Shown: positions 1 through 8,957, counted from the first letter of the stretch. The stretch: 64,000 bases of DNA from JAXGZG01 sp040771825 (GCA_040771825.1 JAXGZG010000001.1:372001-436000), one strand, 5' to 3'. Notes: a model not told the origin generated them from the sequence alone. Made by a program: numbers and translations.

Positions 1-2
1 AA

Positions 3-713
3 GAGTTTCTGGATGACAAGAGACTTCCGTCGCAGGCAGGGTGGCTATTCACGGCACTTCTGATGTGCCGGCCCAAATCCCTAGCTGAGCTGGCTGCCAT
101 CGCAAGATGCGATAGACGAACGGTAGCGAGACTGTGCCGGCAGATGGAAGAGTTGGGTTGGGTGAGGTTGATCCACCATGGACATTGCGCTCAACCTGTG
201 CCGAGTATGCCAGAAGCTGTAGAGGCAAGACTGGCTGAAAGGGTTCGGCACGAACTTAACATGGCTGCGTTCAAGGGTGAAGCTGTGACGAAGGCGATTC
301 TTAGTTTCGCCATCGATTCTGACGAGTATGTGGACAACGCTCGTCCTTCTTTTCTGGTGAACCCTGAGACCAAAAGGCCTATGGAACTCGACAGGTACTA
401 CTACCGAGAAGCAAAGGGATGGGATTACAATGGCGATCAGCACTATCGCCCTACCGCTTGGTACCCCGAGTCGAAGCACAAGGAAATCCGCAAAAGGGAC
501 CTGATGAAGCAAGGCCTTAGTCTAGAAAAAGAGAATCCATTTGAACTAATAGTTGTCCGGAGACAGGAGCTTTCTTTACAGGGCGTTATCTCCAAGATTC
601 CGCCTAGTATGCCTCGACGTCTGGTTGATTTGAAAGGTCCTTACGCTCGGATGCTGGATGAAGCGGCGAAGTATGCGAGAGAGTCCAAGGAACCGGATAG
701 AGGTCCGAACTAG
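3..713 (+). CDS. HTH protein with PD-(D/E)XK-like nuclease domain (5' partial)
   Basis: The reading frame is open to the left edge, so the gene begins outside the window; 236 residues are visible. The first part (about residues 15-60) reads as a winged-helix/HTH segment, with AELAAIARCDRRTVARLCRQ as the likely recognition region. The C-terminal half has an ELD tripeptide, a GWDYNGDQHY motif and a KRDLMKQGL stretch, the order of conserved pieces seen in Vsr/DUF559-like PD-(D/E)XK nucleases (ELD, EYDGxQHF, RDxxKxxL). I infer a DNA-binding protein with an endonuclease-fold domain, role unknown. It converges on tldE with a hairpin between them. Family assignment is by motif only. Confidence 0.5.
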   Translation, partial: EFLDDKRLPSQAGWLFTALLMCRPKSLAELAAIARCDRRTVARLCRQMEELGWVRLIHHGHCAQPVPSMPEAVEARLAERVRHELNMAAFKGEAVTKAILSFAIDSDEYVDNARPSFLVNPETKRPMELDRYYYREAKGWDYNGDQHYRPTAWYPESKHKEIRKRDLMKQGLSLEKENPFELIVVRRQELSLQGVISKIPPSMPRRLVDLKGPYARMLDEAAKYARESKEPDRGPN

Positions 714-740
714 ATTCTCAAGAGATGCCAAAGAAAGGCA

Positions 741-769
741 ACACCGCGGATGCGTCGCATCTGCGGTGT
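741..769. terminator. Hairpin between convergent genes
   Basis: A near-perfect inverted repeat (ACACCGC at 741-747 against GCGGTGT at 763-769, with the stem continuing through GATGC/GCATC) lies between two convergent genes. On the - strand it is followed by a T-rich stretch (CCTTTCTTT), so it most plausibly terminates the tldE transcript and possibly both. Confidence 0.5.
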
Positions 770-860
770 CCTCTATGGTAGATGCCCGCCACGCCTCAGC
801 CGGCCAGCCGGGTCTGAGCAGATCTCCCCAGGTTAACGCCCGACTTAGGCTGGAAAAAGG

Positions 861-2156
861 TTATTTCCCGGAAACAGTCACCCCCGGCATGGATATCCAA
901 GGCAAAACCGCCACTCCAAAGTCTATCCGCTCCCTGGAGACAGCCGTTATGCTTCTGAGCATCTCGGCGACGTTGCCGGATACCATGGCTTCGCTAACCG
1001 GGTACTTGATCTGTCCGTCCTCGATGAGATAGCTGTTCTTGGCGACCCCCGAGAAATCGCCGTTCTCGCTGGGCTGACCTCCCGAAAACCTGGTCATGAG
1101 CAGGCCCTTCTTAACAGACCGGACCATTTCGCCGTATCCGGCGGTTCCCGGGTCAACAACATAAGCTCCTCCTGCGTTAACGGCCCGCGGCTTCCCTGTC
1201 TTTTTGGATCCGTAAAGACTCAGCAAAAGTCCATTGAGGACTCCCCTCTCGACTATGGTGCTGTTCTTCGCCGCATAGCCGTCCGGCGTGACGAAATAGC
1301 CTTCGCAGATTTCGTCTGAGACAGGTCTTGAATGGATGGTCAAAAGGGGGCTTGCCACCTGTTTGCCAACGCTATTCTTGTAGATGCTGGTTCCGGACAT
1401 GATCGGGCGATCCGTGATGGAGTTCATCAGGAATCCCAGCACGGTCTCGACGCAATCTGGTGTCACTATTACATCGCCCACAAACTTGCCTTGCAGCGGC
1501 AACGTTGCTATCTGTTCACCTGATTGTTCCAAGAGGGTATCGAGGGAGCTGCACTCCAAGAGCCTTTTCTCCAAATCAGCCATGGCGAAGCCAGTGTAGT
1601 TGAAGGACGAAACCCTCTCGCCCTCGCGCGATGAGAATATGGTGATGCAGTGATAGACGCCTTGTCTTGTGGCATAATCCACGCCGTTGGAGTTCAGCAC
1701 ATAGCTTGTTGTGTGGCTAAAGTCCAGGATAACCTGGCGGAGGACGGCCTTGGGATATTTCGACGCTACCTCGGTTAATAGCTCCCTTAAGCGGGAGTGC
1801 ATCCGGCCAAGATCCGGCGAGGCCACGCCCTCGGAGAACTCGGCGGCGGGCTGAAACTCGGCGATATCGTTGGCGTCATCAGGTCGGGAAGCGGCAGCGA
1901 TGGCAAGAGCCTCGTTGGCCGCCCGGCCTAGTGACTCTGGGTCGGACTTGTTGGTGAGGCTATTTCCTTTCCTGCCATCTTTGATGGCCGTCAGGTTGCA
2001 CCAGGTATCGAATGTCGTCCGAAAGAGGCTGAATTCTCCCTGATCCACATTCATCTCGTGCTTATCGGTTAGGTTCAAGGTGATTTGGGCTTTGTCTGCG
2101 CCTGCTTTGAGCAGGGCGTCCAGCCCCTGCAAACCCGCCTGTCTGAGGTCTCTCAT
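861..2156 (-). CDS. tldE: TldE/PmbA-like metalloprotease subunit
   Basis: A 431-residue protein of the TldD/TldE (PmbA, U62) family. It has the family C-terminal pattern (SGVAKNSYLIEDGQIKYPVS, then SGNVAEML), and it lacks the HExxxH motif carried by its partner, as TldE subunits do. TldD/TldE form a cytoplasmic heterodimeric protease known for microcin/RiPP precursor and CcdA cleavage. The start is the ATG of MRDLRQAGL, two bases after the tldD stop; a longer open frame overlapping tldD exists but encodes a non-family Arg/His-rich leader. Tight spacing indicates an operon with translational coupling. No RiPP precursor is visible next to it. Confidence 0.9.
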   Translation of the reverse strand: MRDLRQAGLQGLDALLKAGADKAQITLNLTDKHEMNVDQGEFSLFRTTFDTWCNLTAIKDGRKGNSLTNKSDPESLGRAANEALAIAAASRPDDANDIAEFQPAAEFSEGVASPDLGRMHSRLRELLTEVASKYPKAVLRQVILDFSHTTSYVLNSNGVDYATRQGVYHCITIFSSREGERVSSFNYTGFAMADLEKRLLECSSLDTLLEQSGEQIATLPLQGKFVGDVIVTPDCVETVLGFLMNSITDRPIMSGTSIYKNSVGKQVASPLLTIHSRPVSDEICEGYFVTPDGYAAKNSTIVERGVLNGLLLSLYGSKKTGKPRAVNAGGAYVVDPGTAGYGEMVRSVKKGLLMTRFSGGQPSENGDFSGVAKNSYLIEDGQIKYPVSEAMVSGNVAEMLRSITAVSRERIDFGVAVLPWISMPGVTVSGK

Positions 2157-2158
2157 GT

Positions 2159-3538
2159 CTATCTGCCTCCTATGCTGACCACGCACTTGATGGCCGGCCC
2201 GCCCATGCCCACGGAGATGGGCTGCTTTTTTCCGCACATTCCCGCTGAGAGCCACTTCATGTCCTGGGAAACCATAGTGACCGTCTTGAGTACATCGAAG
2301 GCCACGCCAGATATGGTGGTTTCTCTGATAGCCCTGCCGAGTCTTCCATTCTTGATCTCGTACCCGAGGGTCACGCCGAACATGAACTCGCTGGTTGAGT
2401 CAGCCTGACCGTTATTGGGCCTTATGAGGTAGTAGCCGTCTTCTACCGAAGCGATCATCTCTTCCAGCGTGCTTTGGCCTGGAAGAATGGCCGTGTTCCT
2501 CATTCTGATGAGCGGCTCGTCAGAGAATTGGTAGGCCCGGGCGTTGCCCTGAGGAGCAACTCCGAAATGGGCAGCGCTTTCCTTGTTGTGCATGAACCCC
2601 TTTAGTACGCCCTTTTCGATTACCACGACGTCCTCGGCCTTTACTCCTTCGTCGTCTACGTACACTGGCACTGGGCATGTGACTCCTAAGGCCGTGTTAG
2701 CGAAGTCCACCAACGTGATGAGGGGGCTTGCGCAGTCCTTGCCCAGCAAGGGGCCGGCAACGGAACCTCCCATGACTAGGTCGGCTTCGGTAGTGTGTCC
2801 GATAGCCTCGTGGGCTAAGATTCCGGCCAGTTCGGCATCTAGCACGCAGGTTCTCGCCCCCGCGTTGGCGAACACGCCTTCAGCCTTCTTGGTCAAGTGA
2901 CGGTATTGGTTTTCGATGGCCTCAAACAGAGCTGGAAGGGGCATCATGGCGTCCTCAAAGTGGCCTAACCCGCCGTAGGACTCGTAGAGGTCAACTGGTT
3001 GGCCGTCTTTATCGGTACTCAGGACAATAGACACAAAAGCCCTGGGGATCACCGAGTGAGAGTAGGAACCGTCGGATGTAATGAGAGTCTTCTCCGTGTC
3101 CTGACCGTTCAGGGAGATGGTCCGGCTGGAGAGGTTGGGATAGGTTTGGACGATGTGGTCGTCGACCTGCCTAACGAAGTCCATGAGATCGTTTTGGGAC
3201 AGCCGGGGCTTCTTGGTTCCCAGATCGTTTTCCGACGAGGTCAAGGCTACAGGAAGCGGGCCTTTGCCTTTCCGCTCTCTGGTATCTAGGAACGAAGCGT
3301 TGTCTGTAGCGGTGTTTATGACCGACCTTATTGCCTCATCTGTAAGCTCTGGACTCGAGGCGAAACCCCACGAACCGTTGGCGTACACTCTGGCTGATAT
3401 ACCACCGGTTGCGGCGCGCCTGTTGGCCATGTTGTTGCCCTTGACGAAACTAATCTGCACGGTCCTGTTCTCTTGGACCCTGAGTTCGGAATAGGGGCTC
3501 AAGAGCCCAGAGTAACTCCTAAGATCAACATGATTCAC
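2159..3538 (-). CDS. tldD: TldD-like zinc metalloprotease
   Basis: A 459-residue catalytic partner of the TldD/E protease. The zinc motif HEAIGH lies near residue 243, followed by TEADLVMGGS as in TldD proteins; the C-terminal half includes MRNTAILPG and IRETTISGVAFDVL, typical of the family. I prefer the GTG at 3538 as start because AGGGAG sits 8 bases before it; a GTG three codons upstream abuts that site. It is first gene of a two-gene unit with tldE. Together they would degrade flexible peptides threaded into the dimer. Confidence 0.92.
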   Translation of the reverse strand: MNHVDLRSYSGLLSPYSELRVQENRTVQISFVKGNNMANRRAATGGISARVYANGSWGFASSPELTDEAIRSVINTATDNASFLDTRERKGKGPLPVALTSSENDLGTKKPRLSQNDLMDFVRQVDDHIVQTYPNLSSRTISLNGQDTEKTLITSDGSYSHSVIPRAFVSIVLSTDKDGQPVDLYESYGGLGHFEDAMMPLPALFEAIENQYRHLTKKAEGVFANAGARTCVLDAELAGILAHEAIGHTTEADLVMGGSVAGPLLGKDCASPLITLVDFANTALGVTCPVPVYVDDEGVKAEDVVVIEKGVLKGFMHNKESAAHFGVAPQGNARAYQFSDEPLIRMRNTAILPGQSTLEEMIASVEDGYYLIRPNNGQADSTSEFMFGVTLGYEIKNGRLGRAIRETTISGVAFDVLKTVTMVSQDMKWLSAGMCGKKQPISVGMGGPAIKCVVSIGGR

Positions 3539-3649
3539 GCCTATCACTCCCTTGTATTTCCAACGGGCACTTTGATTCTCCGATTACTACAAGAATTCCT
3601 TCGAGAGACTGTTAACATGAAAAGTGAAGGATACTGAGGGTGGGAATCA

Positions 3650-3952
3650 ATGGCCCAAGGGTGTGGCCTTCGCATTGGAGCCGGAAGCGACGCAGGATCC
3701 CCAAATTTACCTCATCCGTCGCTAGTTGACGAGATGATTGCCCTCTCTCAGGCGAGGTTGGGCAGCATCGGGGCCACTCGCGCCGCCACCTTGAGTGGGG
3801 CCGAGGCTCTAGGCATGGCACAGGATCTTGGGTCAATAGCCAAGGGAAAAATCGCCGACCTCATAGTTCTAGAGGGCGACCCCGTCGACGACCTCAACAA
3901 CCTGCGAAAGCCGCTTGTGGTGGTACAGGGCGGGAAGGTAGTGTTGGGGTAG
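3650..3952 (+). pseudogene. C-terminal stub of an amidohydrolase
   Basis: One hundred residues match only the last part of imidazolonepropionase/prolidase-like amidohydrolases: the final metal-site aspartate (GAGSDAGSP), the helix TRAATLSGAEALGM and the closing barrel LGSIAKGKIADLIVLEGDP. The N-terminal metal-binding HxH and the bulk of the barrel are absent, and a TGA stop in frame at 3635 ends any upstream continuation. It is most likely a remnant of a deleted gene rather than an active enzyme. Confidence 0.7.
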
Positions 3953-3998
3953 CCCTAACGCTTCCAGGCGGCAGATGCTCCTTCTGCGATAACTTCTT

Positions 3999-4697
3999 CT
4001 ACACGGGTTTTCCTTCGCGGGCCTTGGCTTTGACTGCACGGGCTCCGTCTTCGGGAATTTCCCAGCATCTCCCCACCGCGCGTGCCAGGTAGGCAACTTG
4101 CGCCCCTTCCTCAACATATGCGGCGCAAGTCAAGGCTTCTTCCACTGTGGGGCCTACGCACAGAACGCCGTGGTTCTGGAGCAGCACTGCTCTTCCTTCG
4201 GGGCCGAGGCTTTTTACCGCTTCAGCGGCAAGTTCAGGGGATCCCGGCATATGGAAAGGGGACACGGGAATCGGCCCGTATATGGCTAACGGGACAGTGA
4301 CCGTGGGTATATTCTCGTTTAGCACGGAAAAGACCGTCCCGTATGTGGAGTGGGTGTGTACTACGCCGTTCACATCGGTTCTTGTCCGGTACACCTCAGT
4401 ATGCAAGGGGGTCTCGGATGATGGCCATACCCCTTCCTTGGCTTCCACCACTCGGCCGTGAATGTCCACTATGGGCAAGTCTTCAGGACTTAGCGTCTCG
4501 TAGGGGACCCCCGATGGAGTTATGGCAATGAGGCCGGTCTCGGGATCCTGAGCTGACACGTTTCCTGAGGTTCCGCTAACAAGCCCAAGGCGGGCTGATT
4601 CTTTGGCTGCTATGAGCACTCTCTCCCTGAGATCTTGCACCTGCATCGAGCCTGGTGTTGAGCTCACTGGCGTTTTCCCTTGCTGTTCCCTCACCAT
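3999..4697 (-). CDS. Class II aldolase / L-ribulose-5-phosphate 4-epimerase family
   Basis: A 232-residue protein of the FucA/AraD family. Visible active-site pieces are SSE (catalytic Glu about 95), HTH (zinc ligands about 114 and 116) and a later QNHGVL with the third histidine. The likely substrate is a small sugar phosphate such as fuculose- or ribulose-phosphate; family members are hard to split by sequence alone. I chose the ATG at 4697 because AAGGAG lies about 9 bases upstream; an ATG nine codons earlier has no ribosome site. No sugar kinase or isomerase is adjacent. It is transcribed divergently from the TipAS gene. Confidence 0.85.
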   Translation of the reverse strand: MVREQQGKTPVSSTPGSMQVQDLRERVLIAAKESARLGLVSGTSGNVSAQDPETGLIAITPSGVPYETLSPEDLPIVDIHGRVVEAKEGVWPSSETPLHTEVYRTRTDVNGVVHTHSTYGTVFSVLNENIPTVTVPLAIYGPIPVSPFHMPGSPELAAEAVKSLGPEGRAVLLQNHGVLCVGPTVEEALTCAAYVEEGAQVAYLARAVGRCWEIPEDGARAVKAKAREGKPV

Positions 4698-4857
4698 ACT
4701 CAGCGTCTCCTTCCATCCAAACATCCGCCAGTCAAGAATAACCTATGGGAATTCCTTGGCTCAACCTGACTTAACCTGGACCCTGCCAATCTTGGCTCTT
4801 GACCCTTCACTTATATTGTGATTGTCTGATTAGGACAGTATCGGGAGGCTGACGAAC

Positions 4858-5187
4858 ATGTCCAGTGGATACGGTGACACAGGGAACAGAGAATATGAAG
4901 CCCAAGATTGGGCGGAAATGTGGAAGCAAGTACAGGAGATGAGCGTTGCCATAGCATCGAGAATGGACCAGGGTCCCGATGACCCAGAGGTCCAGTCCAA
5001 CGTTGACCGTTTGTTGGATTTGATCAACCAGAGGTTTTTCCAGTGTAGCATAGACATGTTCAGGGACATTGGCAGTCTGTGCGCGGCCAATGGCCGGCTC
5101 AAGGATCATTTTGAAGAGGTAAAGCCTGGACTTGCTGAGTTCATGAGAGCGTCTATACGGGCGTACTGCAGCCGAAAGCCTGACTGA
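4858..5187 (+). CDS. Stand-alone TipAS-like domain protein
   Basis: The 109-residue sequence matches the C-terminal antibiotic-recognition (TipAS) domain of MerR-type TipA regulators: DPEVQSNVDRLLDLINQRF, then CSIDMFRDIGSL and a final PGLAEFMRASIRAYC. The MerR DNA-binding part is missing and no such domain is encoded upstream. GGGAGG is placed 9 bases before the ATG. In TipA this fold captures thiopeptides and other cyclic peptides; a stand-alone copy could sequester such ligands. It sits 54 bases before a D-aminopeptidase gene, probably in one transcript. Confidence 0.75.
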   Translation: MSSGYGDTGNREYEAQDWAEMWKQVQEMSVAIASRMDQGPDDPEVQSNVDRLLDLINQRFFQCSIDMFRDIGSLCAANGRLKDHFEEVKPGLAEFMRASIRAYCSRKPD

Positions 5188-5241
5188 AGGACAGGGTGGA
5201 TCGGAAACCGGCCAAATGGAACAGAACGAGGAGGTTGTCTC

Positions 5242-6069
5242 ATGAGAGTCTACATATCCGTGGACATGGAAGGCGGGACAGGCATAGCCAGCGCTCTTCA
5301 TATGAGGGACTCAGGTTACAGCCGGATGGTGAAGATGCTTACAGCGGAAGTCAACGCCGCCATACAAGGAGCGTTTGAAGCAGGCGCTACGGAAGTCCTG
5401 GTCAATGACGCTCACGGCAGCATGACCAACATCCTCATTGAGGAACTGGATGAGCGCGCCGAACTCATCAGCGGCAGCAACAAACACCTGTGTCAGATGG
5501 AAGCCATCGATGAAACATACGATGCCGCGTTTTTCATCGGATACCATGCCCATGAAGGCAACGAAGACGCAGTGCTCAACCATACCATCATGGGTTCTGT
5601 GGTGACCGAGATACGCAGGAACGGCGAAGTGGTAGGGGAGACTGCCATCAACGCAGGAATAGCAGGGGCCTACGGCGTCCCGGTGGTGCTGGTTGCAGGC
5701 GATGATATCCTATGCGCCGAGGCCAAGCGTTTCCTGGGCAATATTGAGACAGTCACCACCAAGAAGGCCATCGATAGGTACGCTGCTCGGTTGCTGCCTC
5801 CAAAACGAGTTCAGCAGATGATGAGGGAGGCAGCCAAGCGGGCGTTGGAGCGCAAGGATATCCAGCCTCACCTTATCCCGGGCCCCGTTGAGTTTCAGGT
5901 TACCACCAAACTAACGAGCATGGCCCACATGTGCTGCCTATTCCCAAGCGTCGAGCGCCGGGGGCCAAAAGTGATAGCCGTAAGGGCCGACGATTATGTA
6001 GGGGCTTACAAGCAGCTTCTAGGTTGCCTACTGATCGGCAAAGATGCTGCATCGGGATGGCTTGGGTAG
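5242..6069 (+). CDS. dppA: D-aminopeptidase, M55 family
   Basis: A 275-residue M55 (DppA) peptidase, the usual length. The zinc ligands expected for the family are present: D8 and E10 in SVDMEGG, H58 in NDAHG, H102 in GYHAHEG and E133 in VGETAINAG; H114 fits the catalytic histidine. DppA is a cytoplasmic decameric enzyme that removes N-terminal D-amino acids such as D-Ala from peptides. A strong GAGGAGG site precedes the ATG. A clear hairpin terminator follows, so the unit is TipAS protein plus dppA. No dpp transporter genes are next to it. Confidence 0.93.
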   Translation: MRVYISVDMEGGTGIASALHMRDSGYSRMVKMLTAEVNAAIQGAFEAGATEVLVNDAHGSMTNILIEELDERAELISGSNKHLCQMEAIDETYDAAFFIGYHAHEGNEDAVLNHTIMGSVVTEIRRNGEVVGETAINAGIAGAYGVPVVLVAGDDILCAEAKRFLGNIETVTTKKAIDRYAARLLPPKRVQQMMREAAKRALERKDIQPHLIPGPVEFQVTTKLTSMAHMCCLFPSVERRGPKVIAVRADDYVGAYKQLLGCLLIGKDAASGWLG

Positions 6070-6094
6070 GAGCTGTCGCATCGATTTCGTTGGG

Positions 6095-6140
6095 CCGGGA
6101 GACCTGAGAACCTACTCAGGGTTGAGGTCTCCCGGTTTTG
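6095..6140 (+). terminator. Rho-independent terminator after dppA
   Basis: CCGGGAGACCT at 6095-6105 pairs with AGGTCTCCCGG at 6125-6135, with an inner CTGAG/CTCAG pair, and is followed by TTTTG. It lies just after the M55 gene and before the end of the convergent repeat-protein gene. Confidence 0.85.
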
Positions 6141-6149
6141 CGTTTGTGG

Positions 6150-7529
6150 CTACGGATCGGTTTGAACTATCAGTTCGCTGTGCCTGAAAGTGTTTGGTTC
6201 TAGGAAGTTGCTGGAACTCAGCGGAGCGGATCGTCCTTGAGTTCTCGTCGATGTCCAAGCCGTGAAAGTTCCTGCCGCGCCCTGGAACTGCACCTCGTAC
6301 ATGAGCGGCGGCTTATCGAAGATGAACGACCTGGCGCATTTGGCCTGTAGAGTCAGACTTGTCGTGGCGAAAGTCGACTTGCGATCGGGACAGGTTCCGA
6401 CGTCAAAAACGGTAACGGTTACTGTGTGTGTCGAGTTGGTCACGTTGAGGACAGCGACTACAAGGCTACTGGCTGGATTATCAGCGACTACGGGGCCAGT
6501 GGTGAGGCTTCCGGTGACTCCGGGGACCAACTGATCAAGTTTGTTCTCGACGTCCTGAATCTCTTGTTTGATCTCCTTGAGACCGAAGCAAGGGTTGTCT
6601 AGTTTGCACTCGACGTCCTGGATCTCTTGCTGTAGCTCAGCGAGGCCGAAGTAAGGGTTATCTAGTTTGCATTCGATGTCCCGAATCTCATGCTTGATTT
6701 CGGCAATGCCGAAGTCTTGGCTCCCAAGGACGGCTTCGATTTGCTGAATTTCGTTCTTGATCTCCTTGAGGCCGAAGCAAGGATTATCTAGTTTGCATTC
6801 GATGTCCCGAATCTCTTGCTTGATCTTAGCCAGGCCGAAGCATGGGCTATCCAGTCTGCACTCGACGTCCTGGATTTCTTGCTTAATCTCGGCAAGGCCA
6901 AAGTCGGCGCTGCCAAGCACAGCCTCAATGTCGTGAATTTCTCTTTTGATCTCACAGAGGCCGAAATCCTCATTGCCCAGGAGAGCCTCGATATCGTGGA
7001 CTTCCTCCTTGATCTCGGCAAGACCGAAGCACGGGTTGCTGATCTTGCACTGGATGTCTCGGATTTCCCTTTTGATCTCTCTCAGGCCGAAGTCTTCGTC
7101 TCCTAGTACGGCTTCGATACCGAGGATTTCCTCTTTGATTTCGGCGAGGCCGAACTCGGGGTTGTCGAGTTTGCACTCGATTTCCCGGAGGGCTCTCTTG
7201 ACCCCGCCTAACACACACTGGCCCTTGCCAAGAGTCGCCTCAATGCACCGTACCTCCTCTTTGATCTCGGCCAGCCCGAAATGGGGATTACTGACCCTGC
7301 ATTGGATGTCCTTGACTCCCGTCAGGAGTCTTCTGAGCGTTTCGGTCAGCGCTCGGTCCCCGCGCCAGCGTCCGGGGCCGCAGGCGGCGTCCAAGTCTCG
7401 TCTGTCATCGGCCTCTGCTTCGCCGCTGCCGCAGCAGTATTCGTGCTTCTCGTCAGAACCCCGATCCAGTTGATCCCTGAGCCGGGAGAACACCGACTGT
7501 CTCTCGTTGCCCTTATTCAGACTACCCAA
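6150..7529 (-). CDS. Protein with twelve 21-residue helical repeats and a C-terminal beta domain
   Basis: A 459-residue protein with no named family. After a charged, Cys-containing N-terminus (residues 1-70) come about twelve tandem repeats of 21 residues (about 71-337), of the pattern GLxEIKxEIxDIEcKLDNPCF. Two flavours occur: ECKLDNPCF and EAVLGSxDF endings. The 21-residue period equals three heptads, suggesting stacked or coiled helices. Residues 338-459 are rich in Thr/Val and look like a beta domain. There is no signal peptide. The start is a TTG with an AAGGAGG site 8-9 bases upstream; a longer open frame exists but lacks one. It may be a structural or surface-layer/spore-type protein; function unknown. 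Confidence 0.8.
   Translation of the reverse strand: MGSLNKGNERQSVFSRLRDQLDRGSDEKHEYCCGSGEAEADDRRDLDAACGPGRWRGDRALTETLRRLLTGVKDIQCRVSNPHFGLAEIKEEVRCIEATLGKGQCVLGGVKRALREIECKLDNPEFGLAEIKEEILGIEAVLGDEDFGLREIKREIRDIQCKISNPCFGLAEIKEEVHDIEALLGNEDFGLCEIKREIHDIEAVLGSADFGLAEIKQEIQDVECRLDSPCFGLAKIKQEIRDIECKLDNPCFGLKEIKNEIQQIEAVLGSQDFGIAEIKHEIRDIECKLDNPYFGLAELQQEIQDVECKLDNPCFGLKEIKQEIQDVENKLDQLVPGVTGSLTTGPVVADNPASSLVVAVLNVTNSTHTVTVTVFDVGTCPDRKSTFATTSLTLQAKCARSFIFDKPPLMYEVQFQGAAGTFTAWTSTRTQGRSAPLSSSNFLEPNTFRHSELIVQTDP
6519..7319 (-). repeat. Tandem 63-bp coding repeats
   Basis: In-frame tandem repeats of 63 bases, diverged from one another, encode the 21-residue units of the gene above. Nine internal units are exactly 63 bases; the second and third are 66 and 60 bases. 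They are coding repeats, not spacers. Confidence 0.85.
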
Positions 7530-7694
7530 AGGTTCAGCCCTCCTTTTGCTTATGTCAACTTCGAAACACAATATGCCAGAGGGAGCAGGATGTGTGCGTA
7601 CGAAGCGGCAGCGGTGTCGATATGGCCGACATGCTTCCGTAGTGGGTAGAGGCGAAGGCGGACAAGAGCTCAATCGAGTTCGCGAAAGACAGGA

Positions 7695-7718
7695 GTCCTC
7701 CGGCGCCTTGCGGAGGAC
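7695..7718 (-). terminator. Possible terminator after the M24 gene
   Basis: GTCCTCCG (7695-7702) pairs with CGGAGGAC (7711-7718). On the - strand it follows the M24 peptidase gene and precedes the TTG-started repeat gene. No clean T-run follows, so it may be only a weak terminator. Confidence 0.35.
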
Positions 7719-7761
7719 CCGTAATCCGGTGGCCGAGTCACATTCAGTTCATAGCCAACGG

Positions 7762-8871
7762 TCAGTCGATGATGACTAGGTTGCGGCTGTAGTCGGTGAA
7801 CCGCTCGCAGCCCGTGTCGGTGACGATTACACAGTCCTCGATCCGGACTCCGTATCGTCCCGGGATATAGATGCCGGGTTCAACGCTGAAAGTTAGCCCG
7901 GGCTCGACCACAAGCGTGTTGCCTTCCACCATACTAGGCTCTTCGTGACCCTCAAGCCCGATTCCATGACCCGTCCGGTGGATGAAATACTGGCCGTATC
8001 CTGCATCGTTGATGACCTTACGGGCTATTCGGTCAACATCCTGGCAGGTCATGCCGGGCTTGATTGAGTCAACGGCGGTCTCTTGGGCTTTCCTGACGGC
8101 GTCATAGATCTTCAAATACTCCGGGTCGGGTTTCCCCACGAAAACAGTGCGGGTCATGTCCGATTTGTAGAGTTTCCAAAAGCCTCCGAAATCGATCACC
8201 ACAGAGTCACCCCGCTGGATGACTTTCTCGGTGGCCCTGTAGTGAGGCTGGGCGCTGTACACTCCCGAGCCGACCACTGCGTTCCGCCCTGATGAGCCGA
8301 CTCCGAGCTTCTTAAATCCTTGATCGATTACGTCTGAGACAGACGCTTCGGTTACGCCGGGTCGAACCGCTGCTATGGCCATGTCCATGACCTTGTCAGT
8401 GGCGGCCCCGATGTACATCATGTACTCTTTCTCTTGCGCTGACTTGAGTCGCCTTAAGGTCGACATGTATTGGCCGCCAGGGATGAATCTTGCCTGCGGC
8501 AGTCTATCCTGTAACTTGAGGAGGAACGTGCTCCACATGGAGTCGTCCACCGCGAACTTGGCTCCGCCGAGTCCGGCATCCTCAATGGCCTTGGCCAGTT
8601 TGTCTAGGGGTTCCTCTCCGTCTGACCAGGTAATTACGGTGGGGATCCAACTTTCCTCCCGTATCTGAGTCGCGTACAAGTCGTTGACCACAAGGATGGG
8701 TTCCCCTGTCACCGGGATGAAAAGTCCTAGGTACCTGGGATCCGGCTCCTCAAAGAATCCGGCAAAATAGTAAAGGTTCCGCGATGCAGTGGTGATGTAG
8801 CCTCCAACCCCATCTGCCTTCATCAGGCGGCGAAGATTGGATACCCGTGTCTCGTATGCTTTGCTGTCCAC
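7762..8871 (-). CDS. Xaa-Pro aminopeptidase-like M24 peptidase
   Basis: A 369-residue M24B metallopeptidase with an N-terminal creatinase-like domain (about 1-130) and a C-terminal pita-bread domain. All dinuclear-metal pieces are present: VIDFGG, SDMTRTVFVG, HRTGHGIGLEGHEEP, SVEPGIYIPG and VRIED. It would cleave an N-terminal residue before proline in the cytoplasm. The GTG start has GAGGAGG 9 bases upstream. Two other M24 genes occur in the window, one broken (21864) and one cut by the right edge. Confidence 0.92.
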   Translation of the reverse strand: MDSKAYETRVSNLRRLMKADGVGGYITTASRNLYYFAGFFEEPDPRYLGLFIPVTGEPILVVNDLYATQIREESWIPTVITWSDGEEPLDKLAKAIEDAGLGGAKFAVDDSMWSTFLLKLQDRLPQARFIPGGQYMSTLRRLKSAQEKEYMMYIGAATDKVMDMAIAAVRPGVTEASVSDVIDQGFKKLGVGSSGRNAVVGSGVYSAQPHYRATEKVIQRGDSVVIDFGGFWKLYKSDMTRTVFVGKPDPEYLKIYDAVRKAQETAVDSIKPGMTCQDVDRIARKVINDAGYGQYFIHRTGHGIGLEGHEEPSMVEGNTLVVEPGLTFSVEPGIYIPGRYGVRIEDCVIVTDTGCERFTDYSRNLVIID

Positions 8872-8957
8872 CTACAGGACCTCCTCGTATGAGTTTCCTA
8901 GAGCCCCAAGGCACACTCTTCGCCGCCGGGGGAATGAAGCCCTTTGGCGCCCAGTTG

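Noticed and set aside
6519..7319. Regular 63-base repeats that could suggest a CRISPR-like or minisatellite array
   Set aside because: They are continuous, have no unique spacers, keep frame and encode a conserved 21-residue pattern.
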